64,000 nucleotides of DNA from Leucaena leucocephala (Eukaryota > Streptophyta > Magnoliopsida > Fabales > Fabaceae). Position 1 is the first letter of the stretch. The number at the start of each line of letters is the position of its first letter. Below are positions 11,461 through 22,752 of the stretch, in pieces. Made by a program: the position numbers and the translations under genes. The stretch lies in NCBI GenBank assembly GCA_037074615.1, contig CM073532.1:11043501-11107500 (forward strand), read 5' to 3'. The notes below the pieces were generated by a model. That model had not been told where the DNA came from, made no database searches, and saw only the letters and a list, made by a program, of their open reading frames with translations.

Positions 11461-12846
11461 GAGTAAGGTTTTTGGCACTAGATACTAGGAAAGTAAGTTA
11501 GTTCTAAGTGTATATTTTATTACAGAGCAATCAGACAAGGCAGAGCCGCCAAAGAGGTATACTTCTTACACTAACCTTTCTAAGTGTATATTTTCCGTGA
11601 CAGTAGCTTTGAGAGGATTTGTGGTAAAGACTAAATACTTAGTGATAGAATTTTATCATCCTTTATGGTCATATGAATCAATTTAAACCTCTTATAAATT
11701 CTTCGGTTAAAGTTAAGTAGGTTCAAAAAGGTAGGTTCTCCACACACAAAAAATTTAAAAATAGTTCAATGTTACTCAATAATTTCGTATTCAAATTCAT
11801 TTTTATTTTTAAATTTTTTATAGCATGATGATGTGGCACAATGTGAGCTCTTGGATTAATTTCAATGGCTAAGATTGAGGACGCTGAGGGTGGCCGTTGC
11901 TGAGAGGAACCAAATTTGAGCTGCAAAGGGAACGAAGAGTGAACAACCCCGACCTTATGATTCTTATTAATCAGAAAAAGAAAAGGGGCTAGCACGCTGT
12001 AGATATGGTTTAACGATAGCGGATTGAGATTTTTCATTTGAAAATGAGGAAATTACCATAAGATCTAAACAATAGATTTAATTACTAAAAAATTAATAAT
12101 AACTAAAAAATTAGGAATAACGAGTTTCAATGTAAAAATAAATAATAAATTGATGCTATTTAAAATTTTATGATGATTAAGTTTTTTTTTATGATTTTAT
12201 AATAATTTTTCCAAAATTATATGTAACATGATTTTACATTTGCTTTGAGTTTTTTTTTTAGAAAAACTATTGTAATGAATATAGACATTAATTTTTGTGA
12301 AAAATATGTAATTAATAATTCATAAAAGCTAAATTCGAATAAAAATATAAGTGATAAGATTATATATTTAATCTATTTTTTATTTAAAAATGATTTGTGC
12401 AATTGTTATAAAATTTAAATAATTTTTTGTTCTTTAGTTGATTGAATCTGAAAAGTGTAAAACTTTGTGTGATTGACCTCTCTCCTCTCCCGGCATAGTT
12501 CTTGAAATGCTATTAACCTTTAGGCAGAGAAAAGTGGGAGAAAAACTAAGCAGGGAAGAAGGAAAATTTTTAAAATAATAAAAAAATTTATTATTTTTAA
12601 AAAAAGTTCCTCCTAATATTATTTCCTCTCTAATTTTTTTCTTTCCAGGCACAGAGTTAGTGAACTTTATCATATAAATGGTCTTGATTTTTTTTATTAC
12701 AATTTATAATCGAAGGTAATAAAATATATTAATACTCTAATTAAATTATTAAACTATATTAAAATATTAATTTTAAAAAAAATGTTGTGTAGATAAAATA
12801 TTATTACTAATACATCCAATAGTTGCCATTATCAAAAGAAATTTTT
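11461..12846. other. AT-rich intergenic sequence
   Basis: Short open frames at 11723-12037 and 12434-12673 (minus) are low-complexity and resemble no family I know. No gene, RNA or element boundary supported. Confidence 0.4.
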
Positions 12847-14690
12847 TGAAGGGAATTGGAAGACACGCAGTAGAAATTAACTTTAAAAATTTTTCCATTC
12901 CCTGCCAGGATCTACCGAATGTGTTTAAGTCACGGAGAAAGAAGTGTTACCTTCGGTATTCGAGCTGTGCTCGCGACCTCAGTGTCCACTAGTCGCGACT
13001 CTTCACCTCTGGAGTTTACAGTCGCGACCTACTCAGCTTATAGTCACGACCTGTCGCCTCTGGAGTTTTCTGTCGTGACCTCCTCAGCTACTAGTCGCGA
13101 TCTGTAGCCTCTGGAGTTGTCAGTCACGACTTCCTCTGCTTTTAGTCGCGACCTGTCGTCTCTTTTCAATTTTCTGACGTTCAGATGCCTATTTGGTCGC
13201 GACCTCTGTGTCAACTGGTCGCGACTTGTCGTCATACCTGGTGCTCTTTTCTCGATCGCAAGAAGTGGACAACTCAGATCGGCTTCCTTTACCGGTATCC
13301 ACACGAACATCGTTTTAACTACGAACGACGTGCTAGCGCCTCTTGTTCCTCTAGGGCTTTCTCAAGATTCCATCCTCACCGTCTCTATTTTGGCAGTTTC
13401 TTATCTGCAAACATTTTGTACTCTCCTTGCCCCTTTTTTATCTCCTCTAGAACCCTAGCCCCTAATGTCAAATATATAGGATGCTATCGGCGTTCTTATT
13501 GGGCTGGATTTCAGAATTAATCTTATATTGATTCTAAAATTAATACAATATCATATATTACATAATTTGATAAGAAACTAATTAAATAAATATGGTTTAT
13601 ATTAAATCCGTCCTACAGATTTAATTAACCTATTTATTTAATTTAAAATAAAGATAAGACATAATTATATTTGATTTATTCTCATAAATCAAATTTGAGA
13701 TATCTTATCAATTTAAATTTTAAATTCAAATAGATCATATCAATTTAAATTCAAATTCAAAAGTGATAGAGATTTAATTTATCATTATAAATTAAATCTT
13801 GCAAATATCTCTTATATTATATATAATATATATATACGAATTTATATATATATAAAATATATATATTCACCCTAGATTATTCATTGAATCTAGACATGTC
13901 TTAGATTCAATGAATCTGGACATCATAGCTCGTGTTGGGCTATTTTGTGTGCGACCCTGTAGGCCCATATGAAGTTGGCAGTAGGCTAGTCACTATACTG
14001 ACCCACAAGTCGTAAGCGGTCTCTAGCAAGACATTACGACTACCCAAAGCATATGAGGATCGATAAACGATGTAACATTTCATACAACCATATCATGTTC
14101 CTTTTGTCACACGATATTTTGGTCATGGATGAGGTATGGAGAACGTCATCTTCCTGTTCTTGACTGTTACTTTCTCGATCCCTGAGTAGTGTGACTATAG
14201 AAATGGAACTACCTTTCCATTACAGTATGTCCATACATTTCTCAGACTCACTCATCGAGAGGCCCAGTAATATCTCTCTACGAATGTGAGGGACAAATTT
14301 CATCTTGACCATTCACATTCCTCCGCATGAAAAACCACCAAGCCCGAACATAGCCTTTATGATCACTTGGTCAAAAGTGACTTTTGACTAGGTCAAAACT
14401 GAGCGTTTGTCATGTAGGAATGCATGATGATCTCAGGTCAAAGGGCATAGTGACATGGTTTGTATATGAGATAAGCTTATGACTTAACCCAGGCAGCTCT
14501 CTCATAGCGGGTCGGTCCAACACCCTGTACTTTTACATATGCCTATGACTTTGATTTATATTTCTATATATCTTCAAAGTCATACTGGTCTTATTTCATC
14601 TCTGCTCCCGCATAGATGACCGACCAGGGACATTTAGGATAAGATCATGAGTTATCCAAGGATGGTCATCACAGTAAATATACAAATAAT
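12847..14690 (-). repeat. Solo Copia LTR, part 1 (split by CACTA element)
   Basis: It starts TGAAGGGAATTGG and is closely similar to the LTR at 62940 for as far as that LTR is visible (to the window end). It is therefore the same minus-strand Copia family. After the CACTA insertion it resumes at 23413-23491 and ends CTCCAACA; together the LTR is about 1.92 kb. There is no internal Copia sequence at either side, so this is a solo LTR left by LTR-LTR recombination. Flanks TTTTT (12842-12846) and GTTTT (23492-23496) match at 4 of 5 bases. Confidence 0.85.
12989..13160. repeat. 51-bp minisatellite in the LTR with GTCGCGAC palindromes
   Basis: A ~51-bp unit built around CTAGTCGCGAC...CTCTGGAGTTTT recurs about three to four times. 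Each unit carries one or two copies of the 8-bp palindrome GTCGCGAC or variants. The same array is in the LTR at 63082-63260. Open frames through this region are by-products of the repeat. Confidence 0.8.
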
Positions 14691-14714
14691 CACTGGTGGA
14701 AAATGGGCAATCGA

Positions 14715-15030
14715 AATCCCCATTTTTAAACCGGTCCATGCGGAGACGGTTTTAAAAAAATGAGCGGTGGCATTTTTGTAAATAAAATGAAATATTCACA
14801 CCGTATTTACTCATGAACGATGTGGAAATATTTAGTCCGGTTTAGATTTTTACTTTCTACAGCGTATTTTATAGAGACCGATGTGGAAATATTTTGTCCG
14901 GTTTAGATTTTTACTTTCTATAGCGTATTTATATTGACCGAGGTGGAAATATTTAGTCCGGTGTCTGTTTTATTAAAAAATTAAATTTTTACACCGTTTT
15001 TAAATTAACCGATTTAAATATAAACACCCG
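14715..15030. repeat. CACTA 5' subterminal repeat cluster
   Basis: Several variants of a unit containing 'gatgtggaaatatttagtcc' followed by GGTTTAGATTTTTAC (14818-14960), plus ACCGGT-like cores. Subterminal repeats in En/Spm elements bind the element's own protein and help define transposition-competent ends; that role is inferred here. Confidence 0.7.
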
Positions 15031-15258
15031 GTGCAGCTTCGTCTTATCCGCCTCTTCAGTTTCCTGTCTATGCTTTCCCGCTCGCTTTCTTTATTTGTCA
15101 GACCGTTCATTTCACTTCTTGGGTTCCCAACGTTTGTAGTCATTATGATAGAAGGCCAATTGCATTCTTCTATATTCTTATTGATCATGAACGTTAACCA
15201 TATATATATGTATACCATTCTTCTGTTTTATTTTCTTTTCATCTATCTGACTCCTCCA

Positions 15259-15585
15259 ATGGCCTCTTCCTCAAGCACGCCTCCTTCTCCGCCCAACAAA
15301 AGAAACAGAGACGACTTTGAAGACAAACATCCTGATCCTCACCCTTCTGTTCCTTCTTCTCCTCCCCTGGTTGTGACTCTGATGGAGAGACTTGAGGAAC
15401 TCATACTGTGCTTCAATGGGCTGGAGGACTCCGTGGAAAAACTGAATCGCAAAGTTGACAGACTGAAAGCAAGTTTCAGGGATTTTCGCTCAGAAGTTCG
15501 CCGCTATCAACCCCGTGATAGCTTCTTTAATCCTGTTGATCTCACCCAATCTGATGACTCCCAAAACTCCGAGTCTGATGAGTAG
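15259..15585 (+). CDS. Small CACTA-encoded ORF, coiled-coil with acidic tail
   Basis: A 108-aa ORF from MASSSSTPPSPPNKR. The frame is open upstream to 15031, but that part is hydrophobic and lies in subterminal sequence, so the ATG at 15259 is preferred. It has a Ser/Pro-rich basic N-terminus (PPNKRNRD) and a heptad-like coiled-coil segment (LEELILCFNGLEDSVEKLNRKVDRL). The C-terminus is acidic (QSDDSQNSESDE). It lies between the 5' subterminal repeats and a second palindrome cluster, upstream of the transposase. I do not recognise the family. It could be an accessory protein or captured host sequence. Whether it is a separate gene or a first exon is unknown. Confidence 0.5.
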   Translation: MASSSSTPPSPPNKRNRDDFEDKHPDPHPSVPSSPPLVVTLMERLEELILCFNGLEDSVEKLNRKVDRLKASFRDFRSEVRRYQPRDSFFNPVDLTQSDDSQNSESDE

Positions 15586-15679
15586 TGAAAGATTACAACT
15601 TTTATATATTCTGATGTATATATTTTTTTGTGTAAAAGTTGATGACATGGCTGGTCTCTGGAGGAAAAAAAACTGATAT

Positions 15680-15840
15680 AATTTACACCGGTCCATATAT
15701 ATTGACCGGTGTAAAGTATATTATAAATAAACTGATATATTTTACACCGGTCCATATATAGTGTCCGGTGTAAAATATACTATAAATACAACTTTTATAT
15801 TTATATCTACACCGGTGTAACATTTTGTCCGGTGTATATT
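15680..15840. repeat. ACACCGGT palindrome cluster 2 (upstream of the transposase)
   Basis: Three short foldbacks of the form TACACCGGT-N(~12-15)-CCGGTGTA lie at about 15684-15717, 15742-15777 and 15809-15838. They sit between the small ORF and the transposase start, and repeat the core seen at 19287-19500 and 22976-23395. Confidence 0.85.
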
Positions 15841-16067
15841 TTCTTATTTTTTCCCAAATACTCTTTTATTTGGTATATTTCTCGCGCCTTCCATCTCTCA
15901 TTTTTCCCTGGTTCGCGCGTTAAGACTTCTCGGCGCTTCACGGACGGTGAGTTTTGTTTTGAACTCCTCTCGCGAACTGAAAATTTATTCTCTCCATGCA
16001 TTAGCTGCATCGTAATGGTTTAATTTCTTGTTTTCTGCTTTTCTAGTTCTTATAGTCTTCCACAAAT

Positions 16068-19000
16068 ATGGATCGTAGTTGGATAAATGCTAAACGAACA
16101 AGTGTTGAGTATGCTGAGGGGGTGAAGGAGTTTTTGGATTTTGCTAAACGGAATGGTGATGATGACAATGGAAGGTTTTATTGTCCTTGTGTGAGTTGTT
16201 TGAATGAGAGGAAACAAAGTCCTGCTGATATTTACACTCATCTAATTTGCGAGGGGTTTTGCAAGAGTTACACGGTATGGGTATGGCATGGTGAACAGGT
16301 GGAACAGACCTTTGACGATGACATGGATACTGATGATAGAGTAGAGGACATGATTCGTGATGTTGGAGAAGATGCTTTTATGCGGTCACATGCATATGGT
16401 AATATGTGCAATGATGCAGAAAAGCCTCTATACCCAGGGTGCAGAAAATACAACCTGTTGAATGCAGTGTTGAGATTGGTAAGTGTGAAAGCTCGGCATG
16501 GGTGGAGTGACAGTAGTTTTTCAGAATTGCTTGACTTGTTACAGGACATGTTTCCTGAAGAAAATGCTTTACCCAAATGCTATTATGATGCGAAGAAAAT
16601 AATAGGTCCTTTAGACATGCAGTATAGAAAGATTCATGCATGCCCAAATGATTGCATATTGTACAGGAAAGAGTTTGAAGATGAGGAGAAGTGTCCAATA
16701 TGTAAGACACCAAGGTACAGATCAAACAACTCTCCTGCCAAGTTGTTATGGTATCTTCCAATTTTACCAAGGTTTAAGCGACTTTTTTCTAATGAAGATG
16801 ATGCAAAGAAATTGTTATGGCATGCAAATGAAAGGATTAATGATGGAAAGATTCGTCATCCTGCTGACTCTTTGCAATGGAAGAAGATTGATGACTTATT
16901 TCCTGAGTTCGGCAATGAACCACGAAACCTAAGGCTTGGACTTAGTACGGATGGAATGAACCCTTATAGTAGCTTTAGTAGTATCCATAGTTCATGGCCC
17001 GTCCTTCTGGTGATTTACAACCTATCTCCCTTGCTGTGTATGAAACGGAAGTATGTAATGTTGTCCATGCTGATCTCAGGACCAAAACAACCGAGAAATG
17101 ACATAGACGTTTACCTAACACCCTTGATCGAAGATTTGAAGAAGCTATGGGAAGGTGTGGATGTCTTTGATGCTGTTAAGAAGGAGGTCTTCAATTTGCG
17201 GGCCTTGATCTTTTGTACAATTAATGACTTTCCTGCATACGGAAATTTGTCAGGGTATAGTGTTAAGGGCCATAAAGCATGTCCGATTTGTGAGGAAGGG
17301 ACTTGCTACTATCAACTTCGTCATGGAAGAAAGACGGTCTACCTAGGTCATAGGAGATTTCTAAGACAAGCCCACCCATACCGTCGACTGAAGAAGAAAT
17401 TTTATGGCGGCCAAGAATTTGAAAATGCTCCAAAGCCATTGACTGGCGAACAAGTTTATGAAAAGGTGAGAGACATCAATGTCACTTTCGGTAAGCTTAC
17501 CAAGAAAAGTGAGAAAAATATATGGAAAAAAAGATCTGTGTTCTTTGAGCTTCCTTATTGGCGACATCTTCATGTAAGGCACTGTCTTGATGTGATGCAT
17601 GTGGAGAAAAATGTGTGTGACAGCATTGTTGGAACACTTCTCAACACACATGGTAGTTCCAAAGACGGTTTGAAGGCAAGATTGGATTTGGAAGAAATGG
17701 GAATACGGGAGGAGTTACATCCGAGGCCAGATGGTGAGGGGAGCTATCATGTTGAAGAGACTAATATTTTGTCCAAGGCTGAGAGAAGAAGTATTTGTGA
17801 GTGTTTGCAAGGAATCAAAGTTCCCTCTAGGTACTCATCTAATCTTAAGAGGATTGTGTCCATGAAAGATTTGAAATTAGTAGACCAAAAGTCTCATGAT
17901 TGTCATGTACTGATGCAACAATTACTCCCAGTGGCTGTTCGAGGAATCCTTCAAGATGAGTTGAGACACATTGTAACCCGACTTTGCTTCTTCTTTAATG
18001 CTATATGTGGCAAAGTCTTTGAGACTGAAAGGTTGGAGGAATTGGAGCACGAGGGTTATGTTATTTTGTGCCAGCTTGAAAAACAGTTTCTTCCTTCCTT
18101 TTTTGACATCATGGTACACCTCATCGTTCATCTAGTGCGAGAGATAAAACTGTGTGGCCCTGTATACTTACGATGGATGTACCCATTTGAAAGATACATG
18201 AAAATCCTTAAAGGGTATATGAAGAATCCAAATCAGCCCGAAGCATCCATTGTTCAAAAATATGTGGCCGAAGAAGCTATGGATTTTTGTCAACAATACC
18301 TGTCTAAAGCAAGACTTACTGGTCTCCACAAACCCATTGCCACACAGGGGGGTCAACGCGGAATGTCAGTGAGGAGTGTTGATCGTAATGAACTGCAGCA
18401 AGTACACTTACACATCTTGAATAACATTGATGAAGTTCAAGACTATATTGCTGTTCATAAAGATCTTGTCCGGAAAACAAATAATAGGATGACAGAGCAA
18501 AGGCTCATTAGAGAACACACCAAATCTTTTGCACATTGGTTCAAATTGGAGGTTGAAAATGAGGATTGTGTTTCTGATACAGTTAGATGGTTGGCATGTG
18601 GTCCTGAACATAATGTGATATGTTGGAATTCATTTGATATCAATGGGTATTCCTTTTATACGAAGTTCCTAGATGATAGAAGTAGCGTGCAAAACAGTGG
18701 TGTTATGTTAGTGGCTGAAGCTATGCATTTCTCTAGTTTAAAAGACAACAATCCTAAATTAGCAGCCATCCCTTATTATGGCATTGTTGAAGAGATTTGG
18801 GAGGTGGACTACTCCAAATTCAAAGTTCTTGTATTCAAATGCAAGTGGGCTAATGTAAACAACGGTGTTATGGTCGATCAGTTAGGATTTACACTGGTGG
18901 ATTTGAATAATATAAGTTTTGGGGATGAGCCTTTCATTATGGCAGACCAAGCAAAGCAAGTGTTCTTTATCACTGATCCTCATAATGAAAGATGGTCTGT

Positions 19001-19109
19001 CGCGCTCCAAGGGAAAAGTGTTGTTGACAATGATGATTCTTTTTATGAGATCCCTTCTTTTTCAGTAGGTTTACCACAATTAAATGAAGAAGAAGTGGAT
19101 TCTGATTAA
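16068..19109 (+). CDS. TNP2-type CACTA transposase (TnpD-like)
   Basis: A single uninterrupted 1013-aa ORF starting MDRSWINAKRTS, the usual start of plant CACTA transposases. Domains in order: transposase-associated domain (~1-75, with CPCVSC zinc-binding-like cysteines); the Transposase_21/TNP2 catalytic region (~180-540); a DUF4218-like region (~600-740, HDCHVLMQQLLPVAVRG); and a DUF4216-like C-terminal region (~890-960). Conserved acidic candidates for the DDE centre are D295 (STDGMNP), D387 (INDFPAYGN) and E513 (HVEKNVC). This assignment is from family knowledge, not computed. Zinc-like CPNDC/CPIC pairs are near 190-215. The enzyme would cut the element's ends in the nucleus. Its integrity suggests relatively recent activity. 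Confidence 0.93.
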   Translation: MDRSWINAKRTSVEYAEGVKEFLDFAKRNGDDDNGRFYCPCVSCLNERKQSPADIYTHLICEGFCKSYTVWVWHGEQVEQTFDDDMDTDDRVEDMIRDVGEDAFMRSHAYGNMCNDAEKPLYPGCRKYNLLNAVLRLVSVKARHGWSDSSFSELLDLLQDMFPEENALPKCYYDAKKIIGPLDMQYRKIHACPNDCILYRKEFEDEEKCPICKTPRYRSNNSPAKLLWYLPILPRFKRLFSNEDDAKKLLWHANERINDGKIRHPADSLQWKKIDDLFPEFGNEPRNLRLGLSTDGMNPYSSFSSIHSSWPVLLVIYNLSPLLCMKRKYVMLSMLISGPKQPRNDIDVYLTPLIEDLKKLWEGVDVFDAVKKEVFNLRALIFCTINDFPAYGNLSGYSVKGHKACPICEEGTCYYQLRHGRKTVYLGHRRFLRQAHPYRRLKKKFYGGQEFENAPKPLTGEQVYEKVRDINVTFGKLTKKSEKNIWKKRSVFFELPYWRHLHVRHCLDVMHVEKNVCDSIVGTLLNTHGSSKDGLKARLDLEEMGIREELHPRPDGEGSYHVEETNILSKAERRSICECLQGIKVPSRYSSNLKRIVSMKDLKLVDQKSHDCHVLMQQLLPVAVRGILQDELRHIVTRLCFFFNAICGKVFETERLEELEHEGYVILCQLEKQFLPSFFDIMVHLIVHLVREIKLCGPVYLRWMYPFERYMKILKGYMKNPNQPEASIVQKYVAEEAMDFCQQYLSKARLTGLHKPIATQGGQRGMSVRSVDRNELQQVHLHILNNIDEVQDYIAVHKDLVRKTNNRMTEQRLIREHTKSFAHWFKLEVENEDCVSDTVRWLACGPEHNVICWNSFDINGYSFYTKFLDDRSSVQNSGVMLVAEAMHFSSLKDNNPKLAAIPYYGIVEEIWEVDYSKFKVLVFKCKWANVNNGVMVDQLGFTLVDLNNISFGDEPFIMADQAKQVFFITDPHNERWSVALQGKSVVDNDDSFYEIPSFSVGLPQLNEEEVDSD

Positions 19110-19284
19110 TTTCTATGTGTTTCTTGTTTAGTCTAAACATGCAATTTTAAGTTTCTTGTAATGATTGCGTATATGATTTTGATGTAATAATAACAGAGAC
19201 AGATTCTTGTTCTGATAAGAATGTTGTGACGCTAAGGATGGGATGATATAAGGTGGGGAAGTTGAAAAAAAAACTACAACATTT
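19110..19284 (+). other. Transposase 3' UTR
   Basis: Sequence downstream of the transposase stop codon, T-rich and without a frame. It leads into the third palindrome cluster. Confidence 0.35.
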
Positions 19285-19505
19285 AACACCGGTCTTAAGT
19301 GATATCCGGTGTAAAAAGGCACGTCTGACAATTTGTAAAATAATTTATTGTTCGATTTTACACCGGGTTATACTTTATCCGGTGTTATACTTATCGATGT
19401 TTATTTTTTACACCGGTTGTTAAAATTAGCCGGTGTAAAATGTTTCACTTGTACATCGTTTATGTTTTGTCCGGGTTAGAATAATTTACAACCGGTGTTA
19501 AATGT
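19285..19505. repeat. ACACCGGT palindrome cluster 3 (between the two main CACTA genes)
   Basis: Foldbacks at about 19287-19318, 19358-19390 and 19409-19441, plus further half-sites, with the same ACACCGGT/CCGGTGTA core as the terminal clusters. Such repeats are normally confined to the ends of CACTA elements, so an internal cluster is notable. Confidence 0.85.
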
Positions 19506-19886
19506 TTATATTCATTTTTTTAACCCGCCTCTTGGCGCGATGACCTTCAATCTTCTCCTTTCTCACATACTCTTTTTTATCGCCGCTCGTCGTGCTCTGT
19601 GGTTCTCGCGAGGCTTCTCCGTGCTCGATCAGTCGTTCTTCTCTGTCACCTCTCTCGTTCTGCTATTCCGTAAGTGTACGTGTTCTCTGCATTTTTTCCC
19701 TGTGTACGTGCGATGCCATTTTTATGTTCGTTTAATCTAGGTTTTCTATTTTTCCTGATGAATGCTGGCACATCTTTCCATTCATAACTGCTAAAGGAAC
19801 AAGTTTTGTGTATTCTGACGGGTTGAGGGAAAAAGGGTTAAGTCTGTTTTCAATGTTTTTGATGTTGTTATTGCGTACATAGGAAT

Positions 19887-22752
19887 ATGGAGGATAGAGT
19901 TACTCAGATTGAGGCTGGCGATGCTCCAAGCGCCACTAAGCAAAGGAAGGGCAGAAGTGCGACTCGTTTGAAAGACATTACGAAGGACAGGATAGAGGGG
20001 AAACTGCTTTCGATAGAGTTTGACAGAAATTGGAACCCAACTGGTGAACACAGGACAAAGTACGTAAGTTTTGTCAGCCTCCTAGCACGCAACAAGCCTA
20101 GCATCACCTATTTGACTTGGGATGCTGTGGATGATCGCGTGAAGAATCAAATTTGGGACACTATCCGGGTATAGGAACCATCTAATATTGCATGCAGAGC
20201 AATACCAAATACACAACTGTTTGTTGATTATCTGCTTTCAATGGCAAACATTGCAGCTCACTTACGATGTGCCGAACAATGAGTTCTTGAAGAAGAAGAC
20301 TTTGTCTTATTGCTGTGAGCGTTGGAGGGCATTCAAGACACAACTAGCTCGTCAGTATCTGCATGGACAGGACAGAAGTGGTCATCCTCAACCTTCTCCA
20401 TGCAGCAAGTATCAATTCATTGACGAAGCTACGTGGGAACAATTTGTTAGGAATCGGACCACGCCAGTAGCAATGGTGAGTGTATCCTTTTGTATGTGGT
20501 TGCAGAAAACGTATCAGAGTATCATATGTATTGATTTTAAATACTTCATGTCTTGTAGGAAAAAAGAGCAAAAGCGATTGAATACGCCCTCAAGAATGAT
20601 TGCCCCCACACAATGTCTCGAGGGGGTTACGCGAAGGCAGAAAGAGAGTTGTTGGGGGCCAAGAGGAAGAGGTTAGAAGAAAATGCTGGGTCGGATCCTA
20701 GTGTTCTTCTTGACCCCCCCTCTCCGATACGTCGCGAAGAAAAATGGTTGTACGCTCGCCCAAGAAAGAGCGGAGCTTTTACAAGCGACAATGCTCGCAT
20801 GATTGCTGAAAAAATTGTAAGCACTACTTGCATTATTTTGTGATAGTAGACTATATATAATTATATCATTTTCCTTATGTTTGTTCTTTCTATGTTATAG
20901 AGTGATCTTAAACAACAAGAGTCCCATGGATCCTTCAAGTCAGATGGTAGGAATGACATCTTGACTGTTGCCACTGGGAAACAAGAACATGGGGGCCGTG
21001 TCAGGGGAGTTAGAAGAGGTGTGGGTATAAGAGATTACTTTGGAGCATCTCAAATACGTTCCCCACATGTGGTGCCGAGGGCAGAGTTGGCATCCTTACT
21101 CTCCACCATAAGGGCAGAGGCTAAGGAAGAGGCTTGGATAGAGGCTAGGGCACAAGCAGAAGCTTCAATTGAGGCGCGATTACAAGAGGGGTTCGCAAAG
21201 ATGAAGGAAGAAATGTTGTCCATGATGACATCAAGGCAGCAAGAGCCAACTGATCCCCTCCCGCCCTCAACTGCAGTCCGTCCAAGCACTAAGGGGAGTT
21301 GTTGCTTGCCGCTGTCAGAGGATGCAGAACATTGTGATCTATATGTTGAGGATCCTCTTAGACGCTTAGTGGCACGTGGCTCCATCCATAGCCTAGGGGC
21401 AACTACTGTTCACCACGTCCAAATTCAGGACGATCAATTAAGGGTGACAGTTGAAGCCGTGCTAATTGGAGATGCTCTTGTCCCAATTCCCACTGATGAG
21501 GTGAAGACAGTGAGCCAAGCAAAAGGGACTTTCATATTGTGGCCAAAGCATCTTGTTTCGGATCACGTCGCCTCATCCCCCGACCAACTTCCCACCCCTC
21601 CCGCTTTGAATGCCATGCAACGTGTGATCCTAATGGCATATGACAAAACGTTCCATGTGGACGCGTTGCCTATCAGTTGTGGGCGACATAGGGGCACCGG
21701 CCTTCCTGGACCATGCGGACGTCAAATCTCTGATCACTCCCAAGGAAGAACTGACCTCCGGCTGCATCCAAGTGTTTTTGATGTAAGTATAATTTAAATG
21801 TAAATATATGTAATAACAAAGTTCAAGTCTTACAACTAATGTCGTGCATGCATTGCCTGTAGGTACATGCAAGCTGAGTTGGTTTCCTCCAAGGGCAAAC
21901 AAAAAAAGTTCGGATTCCTATACCCACTTCAGATTTATGCTAAAGGGACCTCTCAATCTTCGAGGCTTGCATACATTTCACAGAGGCTCGGTGAAACCGA
22001 TATTGATTGTTTCTTCGCACCATATATGCATGAGTAAGAATAATAATGTTTCATTTTATTTTATATATACTAGTTTTGTAGTTGCTTAATTATAATACTC
22101 ATTCTCTTTTAACTAATCTCTACAGCAATCATTGGCAACTTGTCATCCTATGTAAGCATAGCTATAAAGTTTTCTTCTTATGCTCCCTCCATTACAAGCC
22201 CTCGGTGGATGTCAGGAAGATCATGAACACGTACGTGAGTTCTCTTCTATACACAATGATCTGTGTGATAAATGGGTTACTAACTTGTTAACTTTGGTCA
22301 TAGGGCTATGAGGACATTCGCAGTTGCAAGGGGCCTTAAGCACGCTAATTTGGTGAGGGACCCTGAATGGATCACACCGATGGTAATAAAAGTATATATT
22401 AGGTGTTAGCTAGGTTTCCCGTTTTGATGATGAGAAATAATTTTTATCTTGTTAACATTACAGAGTCGAAGGCAACCCAAAGAAAGCAACTTGTGCGGCT
22501 TCTACATAGTCAGACACATGGTCAATATTATCTTGGCAAATAGGATTGACCTAACTGGGGAGGTAAAATTGTATTTTGAATGATTTCATATTTCTTAATT
22601 GTCAATCTAATCTAAATTAGTAATGCCTTAATTTCTTTGATTTGATTTCATATTTCAGATGTTTGAACAACCTGATCCATTTCCTGACCAAGATATTGAG
22701 GACCTGCGTAATCGGTGGGCAGAGTTTTTTGTTCAAATCCTTCCTTCTCAAT
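19887..22752 (+). CDS. CACTA second gene: Ptta/En-Spm domain joined to Ulp1-like protease, nine exons
   Basis: Inferred exons: 19887-20168, 20257-20475, 20559-20816, 20901-21782, 21863-22033, 22126-22230, 22304-22382, 22464-22562, 22659-22752. All use GT/AG and join in frame except for a frame change within exon 4. Exons 1-3 encode a Ptta/En-Spm transposase-family domain (SRGGYAKAERELLGAKRKR, PPSPIRREEKW). Exon 4 adds an Ala/Glu-rich coiled coil and a DUF8039-like region (LYVEDPLRRLVARGSI). Exons 5-9 encode a Ulp1/C48-like domain with His in NHWQLVILC, then Gln and Cys in QPKESNLCGFYIVRHM. Between about 21660 and 21690 the likely frame changes by one, so this copy is probably broken unless there is an unusual splice. 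TnpA-like DNA binding and SUMO-protease-like activity are inferences from family. Confidence 0.8.

Noticed and set aside
11723..12037. 104-aa minus-strand frame
   Set aside because: Low-complexity sequence without homology I can recognise; AT-rich DNA produces such frames by chance.
13044..13520. Overlapping frames on both strands in the LTR
   Set aside because: They follow the 51-bp minisatellite and recur in the other LTR copy. They are by-products of the repeat.
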